This document shows, piece by piece, positions 6,771 to 14,044 of a stretch of DNA of 56,753 nucleotides. Made by a program: the position numbers and the translations under genes. The stretch is from a virus: positions 1-56,753 of IMG/VR virus record IMGVR_UViG_3300038701_003011; one strand, written 5' to 3'. Each line of letters starts with the position of its first letter. Within the stretch, counting starts at the first letter, position 1. The notes beneath the pieces are model-generated. The model did no database searches, was not told the DNA's origin, and was given only the letters and a program-made list of their open reading frames with translations.

Positions 6771-6885
6771 TAGCCCATAATCTTTAACCACCGGTCCTTA
6801 GCAGCGTTGCAAAGCAGCAACATTGCCCCAGCCCTCCCACCCACCCTATGCTTATGCCGCATAGATCCATATCCCTGGAGCACAT

Positions 6886-7392
6886 ATGAAAAAACCTAAA
6901 AAACGCCCCGAACCTAAAACCCAAGCAGAGTTTGCCTCCCTCCAAAAAGAATGGTACGATTATCTAAAAGACACCGGATTTGACGACCTAGAATGGGTCG
7001 ATCATAAGACTGGCAAAGGTCAAGGGTCGGATTACTTGAAGCAGCCGTCTATGTATCTCTCCAAGCAGTATGACGCATCAGTGGAAGAGTATTACAGAAA
7101 ATGCCGAATCTTTCTACAGCACGGCGACTTCAAATCTGGGACGCTAAAGTTTGTATTCAAGCGGCACACCGAGGGCGCCTCTTACCGAGATATTGCTGCC
7201 GAAATAGAAAGGTACCCACAAAGATTTGGACGCACATATAGCATATTCTGGATTTCTCAGAGATTAAATGAGATGCTCGAGTACATGGAATACTGGCACT
7301 ACATGCACCCAGAAGGATTGCTTAATCCCGGAAGTCAAGATTTTGTAGTCGAGGATTTGCCCTTAAAACCTCTTGACCCTGAGTCTGAATAG
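6886..7392 (+). CDS. Hypothetical protein with possible helix-turn-helix, 168 aa
   Basis: First gene of the rightward block, with a GGAGCACAT site before ATG. The N-terminus is lysine- and proline-rich. A central segment (SGTLKFVFKRHTEGASYRDIAAEIERY, residues about 85-112) reads like a helix-turn-helix, followed by an aromatic helix (ISQRLNEMLEYMEYWHYM). This would suit a DNA-binding regulator or terminase-like protein. Its last codons overlap the promoter of the downstream RNA. Function not established. Confidence 0.7.
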   Translation: MKKPKKRPEPKTQAEFASLQKEWYDYLKDTGFDDLEWVDHKTGKGQGSDYLKQPSMYLSKQYDASVEEYYRKCRIFLQHGDFKSGTLKFVFKRHTEGASYRDIAAEIERYPQRFGRTYSIFWISQRLNEMLEYMEYWHYMHPEGLLNPGSQDFVVEDLPLKPLDPESE

Positions 7393-7400
7393 TGTATAAT
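7373..7400 (+). promoter_or_regulatory. Near-consensus sigma70-type promoter
   Basis: TTGACC (7373-7378), a 16-bp spacer and a perfect TATAAT (7395-7400). Initiation would fall near 7407-7408, exactly where the terminal helix of the predicted RNA begins. It is the best promoter I see in the window. Confidence 0.8.
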
Positions 7401-7407
7401 TAAAACC

Positions 7408-7683
7408 GTAGGACGGCGTGGGAAGCTGTGGATGCGCGGCAGGATAAGGCATGCGGCATTAATTCACTTGTTAGCAAGGGACCACTGGAGACACGCATAG
7501 AGTATATATGGTGGATAAGCAATTGATTCCGAGTTTTGGCAACAAAACTGACCTGTGTGGAATCCCGCAGAATGGTAAGCGCATTTGTTACGCGGAGGGT
7601 ACTGGCTTTATACTTACCCTGATGAACGTGGTTGAGTAATCAGGCTAAACACACCATTTGCCCCAGTAGCGCGGGGCTCCTAC
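7408..7683 (+). ncRNA. Predicted structured non-coding RNA, about 276 nt
   Basis: GTAGGA at 7408-7413 pairs with TCCTAC at 7678-7683, closing the whole stretch. Inside are AGTTTTG-GCAA-CAAAACT (7532-7549, seven pairs, GNRA loop) enclosed by GATTCC/GGAATC (7525-7530, 7559-7564), CCTGAT/ATCAGG (7618-7623, 7639-7644), GGGTA/TACCC (7597-7601, 7615-7619) and a GC-rich hairpin GCCCC/GGGGC (7660-7664, 7673-7677). A consensus promoter sits just upstream and a T-rich tail follows. It does not match tmRNA, RNase P, 6S or SRP signatures that I know. A 43-codon ORF (7508-7639) is contained but has a poor ribosome site; it could make this a small mRNA instead. Confidence 0.6.
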
Positions 7684-7745
7684 AATTTTATTATTAGACA
7701 CAGTTAATAAATACATCAAGATAAATTAATAAAGGAAGATAATAA

Positions 7746-8120
7746 ATGAAAATTAAGAGACCGGATTGGGAGATTTTAAATTATCAAGATCCTAGAACTT
7801 GGAGTGCTTTTGATGCATGGTTTGATACACACGTAAAGCCCATTAACAAAATGCTTGAGCAGGGGGTCGAAGTCACTGGCTGGCGCCTATCTGAAGCTGA
7901 TGTCGGCGCAGGAGATAATATAGGAGAGTGGACTTGTGGATCTGGACATGACTCAAGATCTACCCACAAAGCCCTGCTCATAAACCTCCAGCCCATAAAG
8001 CAAGAGACTGCTGAGGATGTTTTGCGCCAATGTCTGGAAAATGGAAACTTTGTCAATAACGTAGACGGCTGGTTAGTGAAAAAAGTCAAAAACGTACTCG
8101 AGTCTAAAAATGACACCTGA
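7746..8120 (+). CDS. Hypothetical protein, 124 aa
   Basis: An AAGGAAGATAATAA site precedes the ATG. The protein begins with an aromatic WEILNYQDPRTWSAFDAWFDTHVKP segment and has an SGHDSRSTHKALLINLQPIK strand with a helical C-terminus, a pattern common in small phage proteins of unknown function. It overlaps the next gene by 11 bases. Confidence 0.65.
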   Translation: MKIKRPDWEILNYQDPRTWSAFDAWFDTHVKPINKMLEQGVEVTGWRLSEADVGAGDNIGEWTCGSGHDSRSTHKALLINLQPIKQETAEDVLRQCLENGNFVNNVDGWLVKKVKNVLESKNDT

Positions 8121-8319
8121 ATCTTGCCCAAAATGCAACGCAGACTTTACCGGCGAACCAATTCCAAAAGAGTCTCAAGACATCTTCGGAGGCAGCACTC
8201 ACTTTTCCAGAGTAATAGGAATTGAAGATCCAGAAATCTACGACGGAGTCTGTAGTTGGCTTTGTCCAGACTGTAAACATATTTGGAACTCAGAAGTAGG
8301 AGAATTAAGACATGAGTGA
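8110..8319 (+). CDS. Zinc-ribbon protein, 69 aa
   Basis: Two CxxC knuckles (CPKC near residue 6 and CPDC near residue 55) frame an aromatic acidic middle (THFSRVIGIEDPEIYDG). The spacing suits a zinc ribbon. A clear paralogue is at 13132-13401, with the same (D/S)THFSR(V/L)IGI and IYDG motifs. Role unknown; small ribbons of this kind often bind nucleic acid or transcription proteins. Confidence 0.75.
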   Translation: MTPESCPKCNADFTGEPIPKESQDIFGGSTHFSRVIGIEDPEIYDGVCSWLCPDCKHIWNSEVGELRHE

Positions 8320-8569
8320 TTTATATCTATACCCCTCTCGCACAATGTGCTCAATTTTAGACGATATGCGAAAAATGCGTAAGACCCATAACTATGCTGC
8401 ACTCGAATCCTGTATCGAAGAACTGCAATACGCCGGGAATCGTATGGAAGCGGCGATAGCCGATGTGCGAGACGTGTTTGAAGTTAAGAAAAAGATTTCA
8501 GATTTAAAGCAGGAGTACAAAAAAGAAAAGCTTAAGCTGCAAAAACTTAAGTCTAAGGGGAAGAAGTGA
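8312..8569 (+). CDS. Hypothetical coiled-coil protein, 85 aa
   Basis: Mostly helical; the last 35 residues (KKKISDLKQEYKKEKLKLQ and a lysine-rich end) form a clear basic coiled coil. It overlaps both neighbours by a few bases, as expected for coupled translation. No family assigned. Confidence 0.65.
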   Translation: MSDLYLYPSRTMCSILDDMRKMRKTHNYAALESCIEELQYAGNRMEAAIADVRDVFEVKKKISDLKQEYKKEKLKLQKLKSKGKK

Positions 8570-8790
8570 AAGACGTCTGCATAGGTAAACTCGGAGAAGC
8601 GAATGTCATAGTTAGCGTATATGCACACCATGATACTATTGTCATTTCTCCCAAAGAGCAAGAAACCTTTGAAGCTCTATTTGAACTAATTAAAAATTTA
8701 GAAAACCTAAAATCCAACCAAGAGCAATTAGCTGAACCAATTCTGGCGGTTAAATCTGCGATGGCAAAATATGTAAAGGAGAAGAAATGA
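8566..8790 (+). CDS. Hypothetical protein, 74 aa (GTG start)
   Basis: GTG at 8566 overlaps the stop of the previous gene (GTGA) and has an AAGGGGAAGAA site. Strands at the start (ANVIVSVYAHHDTIVIS) are followed by a long acidic helix. Not recognised. Confidence 0.6.
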   Translation: MKDVCIGKLGEANVIVSVYAHHDTIVISPKEQETFEALFELIKNLENLKSNQEQLAEPILAVKSAMAKYVKEKK

Positions 8791-8954
8791 ATATTAGTAA
8801 TTTTCAATGTATAAAATGTAAAGATTTATTAATATATACTGATTTTAAAAGAAATAAATGTGTTAATTGTTTAAATAAAATTCCGAAAATGCAACGTAAT
8901 TATTGGCTAAGAATTAGTGGAATAAAAACTCTAAGGGTGGTAAAAAATGTTTAA
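8787..8954 (+). CDS. Small zinc-finger-like protein, 55 aa
   Basis: ATG overlaps the preceding TGA (ATGA), with AAGGAG just upstream. The peptide has CIKC near residue 7 and CVNC near residue 28, a spacing of about 18 residues that fits one zinc knuckle pair, then a basic tail with W, R and K. It resembles tiny FYDLN-like or restriction-alleviation-like zinc proteins but I cannot name it. Confidence 0.6.
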   Translation: MNISNFQCIKCKDLLIYTDFKRNKCVNCLNKIPKMQRNYWLRISGIKTLRVVKNV

Positions 8955-9096
8955 AGTAGATAAGTACATTTTTTATGGATTTTTTACCGGTAATGTATTG
9001 GGTTTGTTTTTTGATCCAAATAATCCAGGATTTAGTTCTGGCGCACTCTTTACTTTAATTTTTTTATATGTTTTTCAAGATTGGAGAGAAAAATGA
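8947..9096 (+). CDS. Small membrane protein, 49 aa
   Basis: Two hydrophobic stretches (YIFYGFFTGNVLGLFF and GALFTLIFLYVF) are separated by DPNNPG, with a charged DWREK end. The ATG lies eight bases inside the previous gene, with AGGGTGG upstream. Possible holin or envelope protein; unproven. Confidence 0.55.
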   Translation: MFKVDKYIFYGFFTGNVLGLFFDPNNPGFSSGALFTLIFLYVFQDWREK

Positions 9097-9158
9097 AAGA
9101 CGCCTACATAGCCTGGGAAGTTTATTTAAAAAAAGATAATATAAGAAGGAGCAAGTAA
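9093..9158 (+). CDS. 21-aa mini-ORF upstream of mazG
   Basis: ATG overlaps the previous TGA and its TAA shares a base with the mazG ATG (TAATG). The site GGAGAG precedes it, and its own end supplies AAGGAG for mazG. It may be a coupling leader rather than a functional peptide. Confidence 0.45.
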   Translation: MKDAYIAWEVYLKKDNIRRSK

Positions 9159-9547
9159 TGAACTTAACCGAATACAGTAAATCAGTCCTGGAAACAGAAT
9201 CCCCAATAGATACAGCGCTTATAACCAGGGCTTCTCAGAATGATGCCTTAAGACTATTACACTCCGGTCTAGGGCTTTGCACCGAAGCCGGAGAATTTGT
9301 AGACGCACTTAAGAAGCATATCTTCTATAACCGTCCCTTAGACCGTACAAACTTAAAAGAGGAGCTTGGTGACGTGATGTGGTACATTGCTCTTGCGGCT
9401 GACGAGCTGGACCTTGACCTGGATAAGCTGCTTCAAGCAAATATTCTTAAACTTAAGTCTAGATACGCGAACGGCTACAATCATAACTCTGCCAAAAATA
9501 GAGATACTAAAACTGAGCAGGACCTTGTAGCCAAAGGCACAAAGTGA
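9158..9547 (+). CDS. mazG: MazG-like nucleotide pyrophosphohydrolase, 129 aa
   Basis: All-alpha NTP pyrophosphatase of the MazG superfamily. The first helix carries CTEAGEFVDALKK and the second LKEELGDVMWYIALAADEL; the ExxE and ExxxD pairs bind magnesium. Length suits a single-domain phage MazG. It would hydrolyse NTPs or dNTPs to monophosphates, or lower alarmone (ppGpp) levels as proposed for some phage MazG. It sits in a coupled run of tiny genes after a strong AAGGAG site. Exact substrate cannot be told. Confidence 0.85.
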   Translation: MNLTEYSKSVLETESPIDTALITRASQNDALRLLHSGLGLCTEAGEFVDALKKHIFYNRPLDRTNLKEELGDVMWYIALAADELDLDLDKLLQANILKLKSRYANGYNHNSAKNRDTKTEQDLVAKGTK

Positions 9548-9612
9548 TAACTCTAGACACCTGGCAGCTGCTCTTAATCGGGGCAGTTATTTATTTCCTA
9601 CTAACAGCCTAA
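9544..9612 (+). CDS. 22-aa hydrophobic mini-protein (GTG start)
   Basis: GTG overlaps the mazG stop (GTGA). The peptide MITLDTWQLLLIGAVIYFLL plus TA is one membrane span with a short polar start. Coupling supports translation; no function is assigned. Confidence 0.5.
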   Translation: MITLDTWQLLLIGAVIYFLLTA

Positions 9613-9702
9613 AATACATAAGAGCTAGTGACCTCAACTATCGGCAGCAAAAGTCTGCAACGAAGCTCACTTTAGAGTATACGAGGAATTAGTTTTTTTT
9701 AC

Positions 9703-9731
9703 TTGAATTTTATTTTTTTCTCCTGTAAAAT
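9703..9731 (+). promoter_or_regulatory. Sigma70-like promoter
   Basis: TTGAAT (9703-9708), a 17-bp T-rich spacer and TAAAAT (9726-9731) precede the gene starting at 9758. The surrounding 145-bp gap has no gene, which supports a new transcript here. Confidence 0.6.
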
Positions 9732-9757
9732 AAGGTAAACAACACAGGAGGCATGCT

Positions 9758-10357
9758 TTGGCAGACTCAGCAAAGGGTAAATTTAGCCACAACGATCCAT
9801 TTTATTACACGGGGGCAAAAGATAATAAATTGCCACTTGGCTATAGACTGTACCACCCCACTTCTTCAATATTTATTTCTTTTACAGAGTTTTACACTCA
9901 CTATAAATCTCTTCCAGCGCACAAAAAGAAAAAAATAAAAATAAAAAAATCTGACGGCACCGATATTAAGTCCGAAACTCTTAAATACGGAAAAACCCTA
10001 TGGGAGCAGGAGCAGTCCAGGCTTCGAGCTTTAGCTCTTAAGCAAAAACGAGAAAAGGCTGCTGAGGAAGCAAAATCGGGCTACTACTGCGACTGTAAAA
10101 TGTCTAAAATATACAAAACCCCTTGCCAAGTTCCAAAAAATATGACCGAAGCTCAACTTTCCGTCGCAAAAGGCGGCGCTATGCGGAAGGTGCCAGTTAC
10201 TCAAGATAAAGAGTGTAAATTCTGCGGATACTACACCATATATAAATTATTTAAAAACGGAAAAGAACCAAGACCGTCATTGGTTAAACCGAAAGGAGAG
10301 TTATGCCAAAAAAGCAGAGCAAAAGAATTAAGACGTCTAAACCGAACTCGGGCGTAA
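9758..10357 (+). CDS. Cysteine-rich basic protein, 199 aa (TTG start)
   Basis: Start TTG at 9758, six bases after AGGAGG; the nearby ATG at 9753 is in another frame. The N-terminal third is aromatic (HNDPFYYTGAK, GYRLYHPTSS). The middle is a lysine-rich helix (residues about 65-105). The C-terminal part has CDCK, a lone C, and CKFC (residues about 109-150), a plausible zinc site, and ends strongly basic. Probably nucleic-acid binding; family unknown. It overlaps the next gene by 55 bases. Confidence 0.65.
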   Translation: MADSAKGKFSHNDPFYYTGAKDNKLPLGYRLYHPTSSIFISFTEFYTHYKSLPAHKKKKIKIKKSDGTDIKSETLKYGKTLWEQEQSRLRALALKQKREKAAEEAKSGYYCDCKMSKIYKTPCQVPKNMTEAQLSVAKGGAMRKVPVTQDKECKFCGYYTIYKLFKNGKEPRPSLVKPKGELCQKSRAKELRRLNRTRA

Positions 10358-10545
10358 TGCCCTACGGGCAACTGCTGCTCCAGCTTGAGACAGTTTTAGA
10401 GAAAATGATTGATCAACACGATGTTCAGCGGTATGATATCTTAGGATCAGTAGATTACTGGATTCGTGTACATAGACCGGAAGCAGTAGAAGAGTACTTA
10501 GACGGGTCTATACCTGATTTATTTAGAAACCCTTTGGAGGGCTAA
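10303..10545 (+). CDS. Hypothetical protein, 80 aa
   Basis: Basic N-terminus then helices (YGQLLLQLETVLEKMIDQHD; GSVDYWIRVHRPEAVEEYLDG). AAAGGAG lies before the ATG. It overlaps the preceding gene by 55 bases and the following ATG by one base. Not recognised. Confidence 0.6.
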   Translation: MPKKQSKRIKTSKPNSGVMPYGQLLLQLETVLEKMIDQHDVQRYDILGSVDYWIRVHRPEAVEEYLDGSIPDLFRNPLEG

Positions 10546-10799
10546 TGAAACGATCTCAAATGTTAAGAAAATTAACGCATCTGCTAAAATCCTGGGAAGG
10601 TTCTCAGCTAGATGGGGGCACTTCTAAAGAAATTTTAGATTTAATCGAAAGATGCGGAATGACTCCAATGGGAGCCCGGTCTAGGCGCCCAAAAAGGGTA
10701 GTTCTTGACAATGTTAGAACTCTAATCGATAAAGATTTAGATACTAGTGATGTAATTGAATATCTTACTTTCGAAACTAATTGGGAGCCAGAAAAATGA
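10545..10799 (+). CDS. Hypothetical helical protein, 84 aa
   Basis: Helical, with a basic start (MKRSQMLRKLTHLLKSW) and a DTSDVIEYLTFE end. TTGGAGGGCTA lies before ATG. It overlaps the exported protein downstream (ATGA). Not recognised. Confidence 0.6.
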   Translation: MKRSQMLRKLTHLLKSWEGSQLDGGTSKEILDLIERCGMTPMGARSRRPKRVVLDNVRTLIDKDLDTSDVIEYLTFETNWEPEK

Positions 10800-11335
10800 A
10801 AAAGCTAATCCTACTTTGTAGCACAGCCATACTATTAACCAGTACTCCCCTGGACGCTGGAGTCTTTAGTTTGGACCCAAACCTGACTTTAACTCCCGAA
10901 ATCGGCTTTGCCGGGACCCATGTAGTATTTGCCAGCTCAGATCCGTTGACAGAAGCGGGAGTGCTTAAAATTAAAAAGTCTGGAACGGAGCTTAGTTTAA
11001 CGGTTTATAACTTGCAAATTAGAAACTGGAACGGCACTACCTGCTACCTTCCCTCTTTTAATGTTTTAAAAGATTTTGAAACCGCCTACACCTTTTTTGT
11101 AGACGCCAAAATAAGCTATCACGGCGCAAAAAACTGCCTTCCGTTTGAATCTAATATCCCCGTACAGGAGCAGCTAGAGACTCGGCTGTTTTTATTAAAC
11201 ACTGGGGAGCAAATCTATCTAGCCTGGACCGTATTTGATTCTAAGGGGGACGTGCTCTTAGACGAAACGTTTTATTCTAGGAAAAAGCCAAAAAAAGCTT
11301 GCAATTTTTTAAATCAAAGCTTAATCTGTATTTAG
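10796..11335 (+). CDS. Secreted protein, 179 aa
   Basis: The start at 10796 (ATGA overlap) gives a textbook Sec signal: MKKLILLCSTAILLTSTPLDAG with cleavage near residue 20. The mature part is beta-rich and contains paired cysteines (GTTCYLPSF, KNCLPFE, and CNF/LICI near the end), suggesting disulfides in the periplasm. Not recognised; one of several envelope-directed products of this phage. Confidence 0.7.
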   Translation: MKKLILLCSTAILLTSTPLDAGVFSLDPNLTLTPEIGFAGTHVVFASSDPLTEAGVLKIKKSGTELSLTVYNLQIRNWNGTTCYLPSFNVLKDFETAYTFFVDAKISYHGAKNCLPFESNIPVQEQLETRLFLLNTGEQIYLAWTVFDSKGDVLLDETFYSRKKPKKACNFLNQSLICI

Positions 11336-11400
11336 GAAACGGAAATTTATATTTAAAAAACAAAAACTTGCTTTTAACAAGAAACACTCAGGAGGATGGA

Positions 11401-11664
11401 ATGAGTTTAACTAATAAAATTTACAAAAAATATGTAGACGTAATTTTTAAACCAAAATCAGTTTACGATGCGGAATTTAACTTAGAAAACGAGCACAAAA
11501 TATCTGAAGAACCTACTTCGGAAGAAAAGCAGGCATTCAGAGCCGCTATGCTTGATTTTTGTAAAGTAAACGGGTTTAGTGCAAAATTGGAAGGCGCTGC
11601 AATCCCAAGTAGCCCTCGGCAAGCGGCTCCTAAACTTGAGTTAAAAATTACTGGGGAGCAATAA
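11401..11664 (+). CDS. Hypothetical protein, 87 aa
   Basis: I start at 11401, where CAGGAGGATGGA precedes ATG; the longer frame from 11299 lies inside the secreted-protein gene. Helical acidic N-terminal half, then a proline/alanine-rich linker and a short strand LELKITGE. Function unknown. Confidence 0.65.
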   Translation: MSLTNKIYKKYVDVIFKPKSVYDAEFNLENEHKISEEPTSEEKQAFRAAMLDFCKVNGFSAKLEGAAIPSSPRQAAPKLELKITGEQ

Positions 11665-12534
11665 TTGCGCACCGCCAACGATCTTCCCGAAAACATTCGG
11701 AAGCATTTTGATATGTATGACCTAATTGGAGTATACAAGCCTCCGGGCACGGTTACCGACAACGGAAGTACCTCCGAAGCCCAAGGCTGGGTAGATGGGG
11801 GAGATTCTTGTCATTTTACTGGAATCTATTATTATTGCTTTTGGTTGAATCCCGAATTCCGATTTAGACCTGAATACTATGGAAACATTATCGGAAGACT
11901 TGCTGCTGCGGAGGGTAATCTCAGAAGTAAATCTGCTTTTGGCGGCTATAAGCGACATCCAGATTCCAGATATTGGTATTCGGACGATAACCGAATGTCC
12001 AGAGATCAGGCAACTCCGCTTTTGGCTTCGTTAGCAATTTCTAATAGTAAAAAATCTTTAGCCAGACAGCTTTTGCATCATGCCAAAAGATTATTTTTAT
12101 TTAGCACAAACACACGAAGGAACGGGACGACTGCAGACAACCACGGAATGGAATACGCCCCAGGACGGGTCTATGACTACAGCTGGAAAGTTCCAGACCT
12201 AATGATATTTGACATTTGGTCAATTTTCATCAGAGGTTTAAATCTAAAACTACTTTACCCCCTATTGCTAGTTGCTGATTTACAAACCTATATAAACGCA
12301 CGGATACTTTTGCGGAACCCAACTGACACGGACGTCGCCAATTTCTTTATTAAACACAGTCTTAGCAGAAAACTACTCCCAACCTTTATCGGAGCCTGGA
12401 CAGATTCTTTACTAAAACGTTTAAACCTAGAAGCACGCATTGCTGTTCGATACTCTGCTCCAGGGATGCCAGTTTTTTTAGGACGGATTTTGCAAGATAC
12501 AATTACTAAATTTAGGAGAGCTCTTGAAAATTAA
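11665..12534 (+). CDS. Hypothetical protein, 289 aa (TTG start)
   Basis: TTG directly follows the previous stop, with GGGGAG seven bases upstream. The protein is rich in aromatic residues and has conserved-looking motifs (GWVDGGDSCHFTGIYYY, RHPDSRYWYSDDNRMSRDQ) followed by hydrophobic helices. The pattern of W, D, R and SRDQ residues reminds me of alpha-helical toroid glycan-acting enzymes, but I cannot place it. It overlaps thyX by 11 bases. Confidence 0.65.
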   Translation: MRTANDLPENIRKHFDMYDLIGVYKPPGTVTDNGSTSEAQGWVDGGDSCHFTGIYYYCFWLNPEFRFRPEYYGNIIGRLAAAEGNLRSKSAFGGYKRHPDSRYWYSDDNRMSRDQATPLLASLAISNSKKSLARQLLHHAKRLFLFSTNTRRNGTTADNHGMEYAPGRVYDYSWKVPDLMIFDIWSIFIRGLNLKLLYPLLLVADLQTYINARILLRNPTDTDVANFFIKHSLSRKLLPTFIGAWTDSLLKRLNLEARIAVRYSAPGMPVFLGRILQDTITKFRRALEN

Positions 12535-13135
12535 ACTTATGTGGATAACTCCCGATGCCGAAAAAACTATAATGTACTGTGCCAGAGTCTCTAATCCGGC
12601 AAATCAAAACTCAGAAAACACTGGCTTGTTAAAATACTGCATTAAGAATGGTCACTGGTCTATCTTTGAAATGGCTAACGCCTGTTTCGAGATTGAAACC
12701 AGTAGAGCAATCGCTGCCCAGATCTTGCGTCATCGCAGCTTTAGTTTTCAGGAATTTTCACAGCGCTATGCCGAGGCGCAAGGCTTTATTACCTACAACG
12801 CCAGATCCCAAGATCTAAAAAACAGGCAAAATAGTTTAGACAATATGAGTATCGAAGATAAAGTTTGGTTCTCTGACGCACAGCTAGAGGTCCAGACTCA
12901 GTGTGAAAGGTTGTACAATAAGGCTTTAAAAAAAGGAATTGCTAAAGAGCAAGCTCGATTCCTACTACCCCAAAGCACTACTACCAGAATGTATATGAAC
13001 GGCACTATTAGATCTTGGCTTCATTATTTGCAACTTAGAACTGGAAACGGAACCCAGTTGGAACATCAAGAGATTGCTAAGTCTATTTGGGAGCAGCTTT
13101 CGGACAAACTGCCAACTATTATGGAGGCACTGTGA
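12524..13135 (+). CDS. thyX: Flavin-dependent thymidylate synthase ThyX, 203 aa
   Basis: The ThyX signature RHRSFSFQEFSQRY (residues 69-82, family motif RHRxxSxxxxSxRY) is complete. ThyX makes dTMP from dUMP using methylenetetrahydrofolate and FAD/NADPH; it is common in phages. The length is normal for the family. The C-terminal segment has the expected ARFLLPQSTTTRMYMNGTIRSWLHYLQLR helices. Start is TTG at 12524 after AGGAG. It lies with mazG in the nucleotide-metabolism part of the rightward block. Confidence 0.95.
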   Translation: MKIKLMWITPDAEKTIMYCARVSNPANQNSENTGLLKYCIKNGHWSIFEMANACFEIETSRAIAAQILRHRSFSFQEFSQRYAEAQGFITYNARSQDLKNRQNSLDNMSIEDKVWFSDAQLEVQTQCERLYNKALKKGIAKEQARFLLPQSTTTRMYMNGTIRSWLHYLQLRTGNGTQLEHQEIAKSIWEQLSDKLPTIMEAL

Positions 13136-13401
13136 AAAATTGTCCAAAATGCAAAGCCGATTTTCGCGGCAAAGGAATTCCTGCCAAAGACCGAGATCTA
13201 TTCGGAGACAAAACCCACTTTAGTAGACTAATAGGCATAGACGGCGGTCGTCTGGGAATCTATGACGGGATCCTGGCTTATCGCTGCCCAGACTGCTGTC
13301 ACGAGTTTCCTCGAGGAGATTCTGGTTGGGCATTGGAGCTATTTGATAAATATAACAATTCAAAAAAGAGAGATCCGGACTTTGATCCGTTTAAATTTTA
13401 G
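13132..13401 (+). CDS. Zinc-ribbon protein, 89 aa (GTG start)
   Basis: GTG at 13132 overlaps the thyX stop and follows GGAGG. CPKC near residue 4 and CPDCC near residue 55 frame THFSRLIGID and IYDG motifs shared with 8110-8319, so the two are paralogues; this one has a longer, charged C-terminus. Likely zinc-binding; role unknown. Confidence 0.75.
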   Translation: MKNCPKCKADFRGKGIPAKDRDLFGDKTHFSRLIGIDGGRLGIYDGILAYRCPDCCHEFPRGDSGWALELFDKYNNSKKRDPDFDPFKF

Positions 13402-13409
13402 GAGGCTTT

Positions 13410-13550
13410 ATGGACTGGAAATTAGAATCTTTATGGGTTAGCCTTTGTATTATAGGGGTAGCTTGGGCACTTTCGTCCTGCACCGCCAGAGTTGCAGAGT
13501 CTAAATCAGAGTGTATGAAATTTTGCAAACACGAAACTTGTATTTGCTGA
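13410..13550 (+). CDS. Tiny lipoprotein, 46 aa
   Basis: AGGAGG precedes ATG. A hydrophobic helix ends in ALSSC (lipobox, cysteine 24) and the mature 23 residues hold four more cysteines (SECMKFCKHETCIC). Size and lipid anchor fit an outer-membrane spanin, though no inner spanin is adjacent. It could also be a small disulfide-rich envelope lipoprotein. Confidence 0.6.
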   Translation: MDWKLESLWVSLCIIGVAWALSSCTARVAESKSECMKFCKHETCIC

Positions 13551-13560
13551 GGAGGTAAAT

Positions 13561-14025
13561 ATGCCTAGTCACCACTGGGGAGATAAATGGTTTGAGGAAC
13601 ATGGTCATAAACTTGACAAGTCTATATCTTACTGTTGCCTCATTTGGCGCACTTATGGACGAATTGGCACTCACGGTAAAGAAAAGTACGGAACATTTAG
13701 AGATCAATTATACCCATACCGAGCTTATTGGGCGGTGCACGAGCTGCTAAAACCCGGGCACGCGTATTACCGGTGGGGAAAGAAAATTATGAAAGCTGAC
13801 ATTGCTTTAGGCTGCGTAATAAGATTCTTACGACTGGATCGTTTAATTACAAAGTACCAAGCCCTAATTTATAATTATGCAATCCAACAAGCCTGTAAGC
13901 GGTACCCAGAAATTACAGATGAAATTGTATCAGACCTAGAAGGGTACGAATGGGTGCGTCCAGGCATATTCGGACCAGTCTGCGGAAAAACAATTCACGA
14001 AAAATACTGGACTCGAGTAGAATAG
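13561..14025 (+). CDS. Conserved-type phage hypothetical protein, 154 aa
   Basis: GGAGG precedes ATG. It starts with MPSHHWGDKWFEEHG and has GRIGTHGKEKYGTFRDQLYPY and a C-terminal PGIFGPVCGKTIHEKYW. I recall a family of phage proteins with this pattern and no known function. No catalytic motif or signal peptide is apparent. Confidence 0.7.
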   Translation: MPSHHWGDKWFEEHGHKLDKSISYCCLIWRTYGRIGTHGKEKYGTFRDQLYPYRAYWAVHELLKPGHAYYRWGKKIMKADIALGCVIRFLRLDRLITKYQALIYNYAIQQACKRYPEITDEIVSDLEGYEWVRPGIFGPVCGKTIHEKYWTRVE

Positions 14026-14044
14026 TGGTAAAATAATATAACAC

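Larger units (their letters stand above)
6074..6885. other. Intergenic region between divergent operons
   Basis: About 810 bp lie between leftward (6073) and rightward (6886) genes, so promoters for both must be near. I see AT-rich blocks (6568-6620), a TTGACA at 6651-6656 without a convincing -10, a hairpin with T-run at 6500-6530, a GCAGCTG / CAGCTGC inverted pair (6374-6380, 6436-6442), a tandem GTAGGGG motif near 6450-6470 and the 54-bp repeat at 6717. Short ORFs here have no ribosome sites and I do not accept them. Confidence 0.6.

Noticed and set aside
7408-7683. tmRNA, RNase P RNA, 6S RNA, cobalamin riboswitch or hammerhead identity for the RNA
   Set aside because: CTGATGA occurs once but the rest of the hammerhead core is missing; signature sequences of the other classes are absent.
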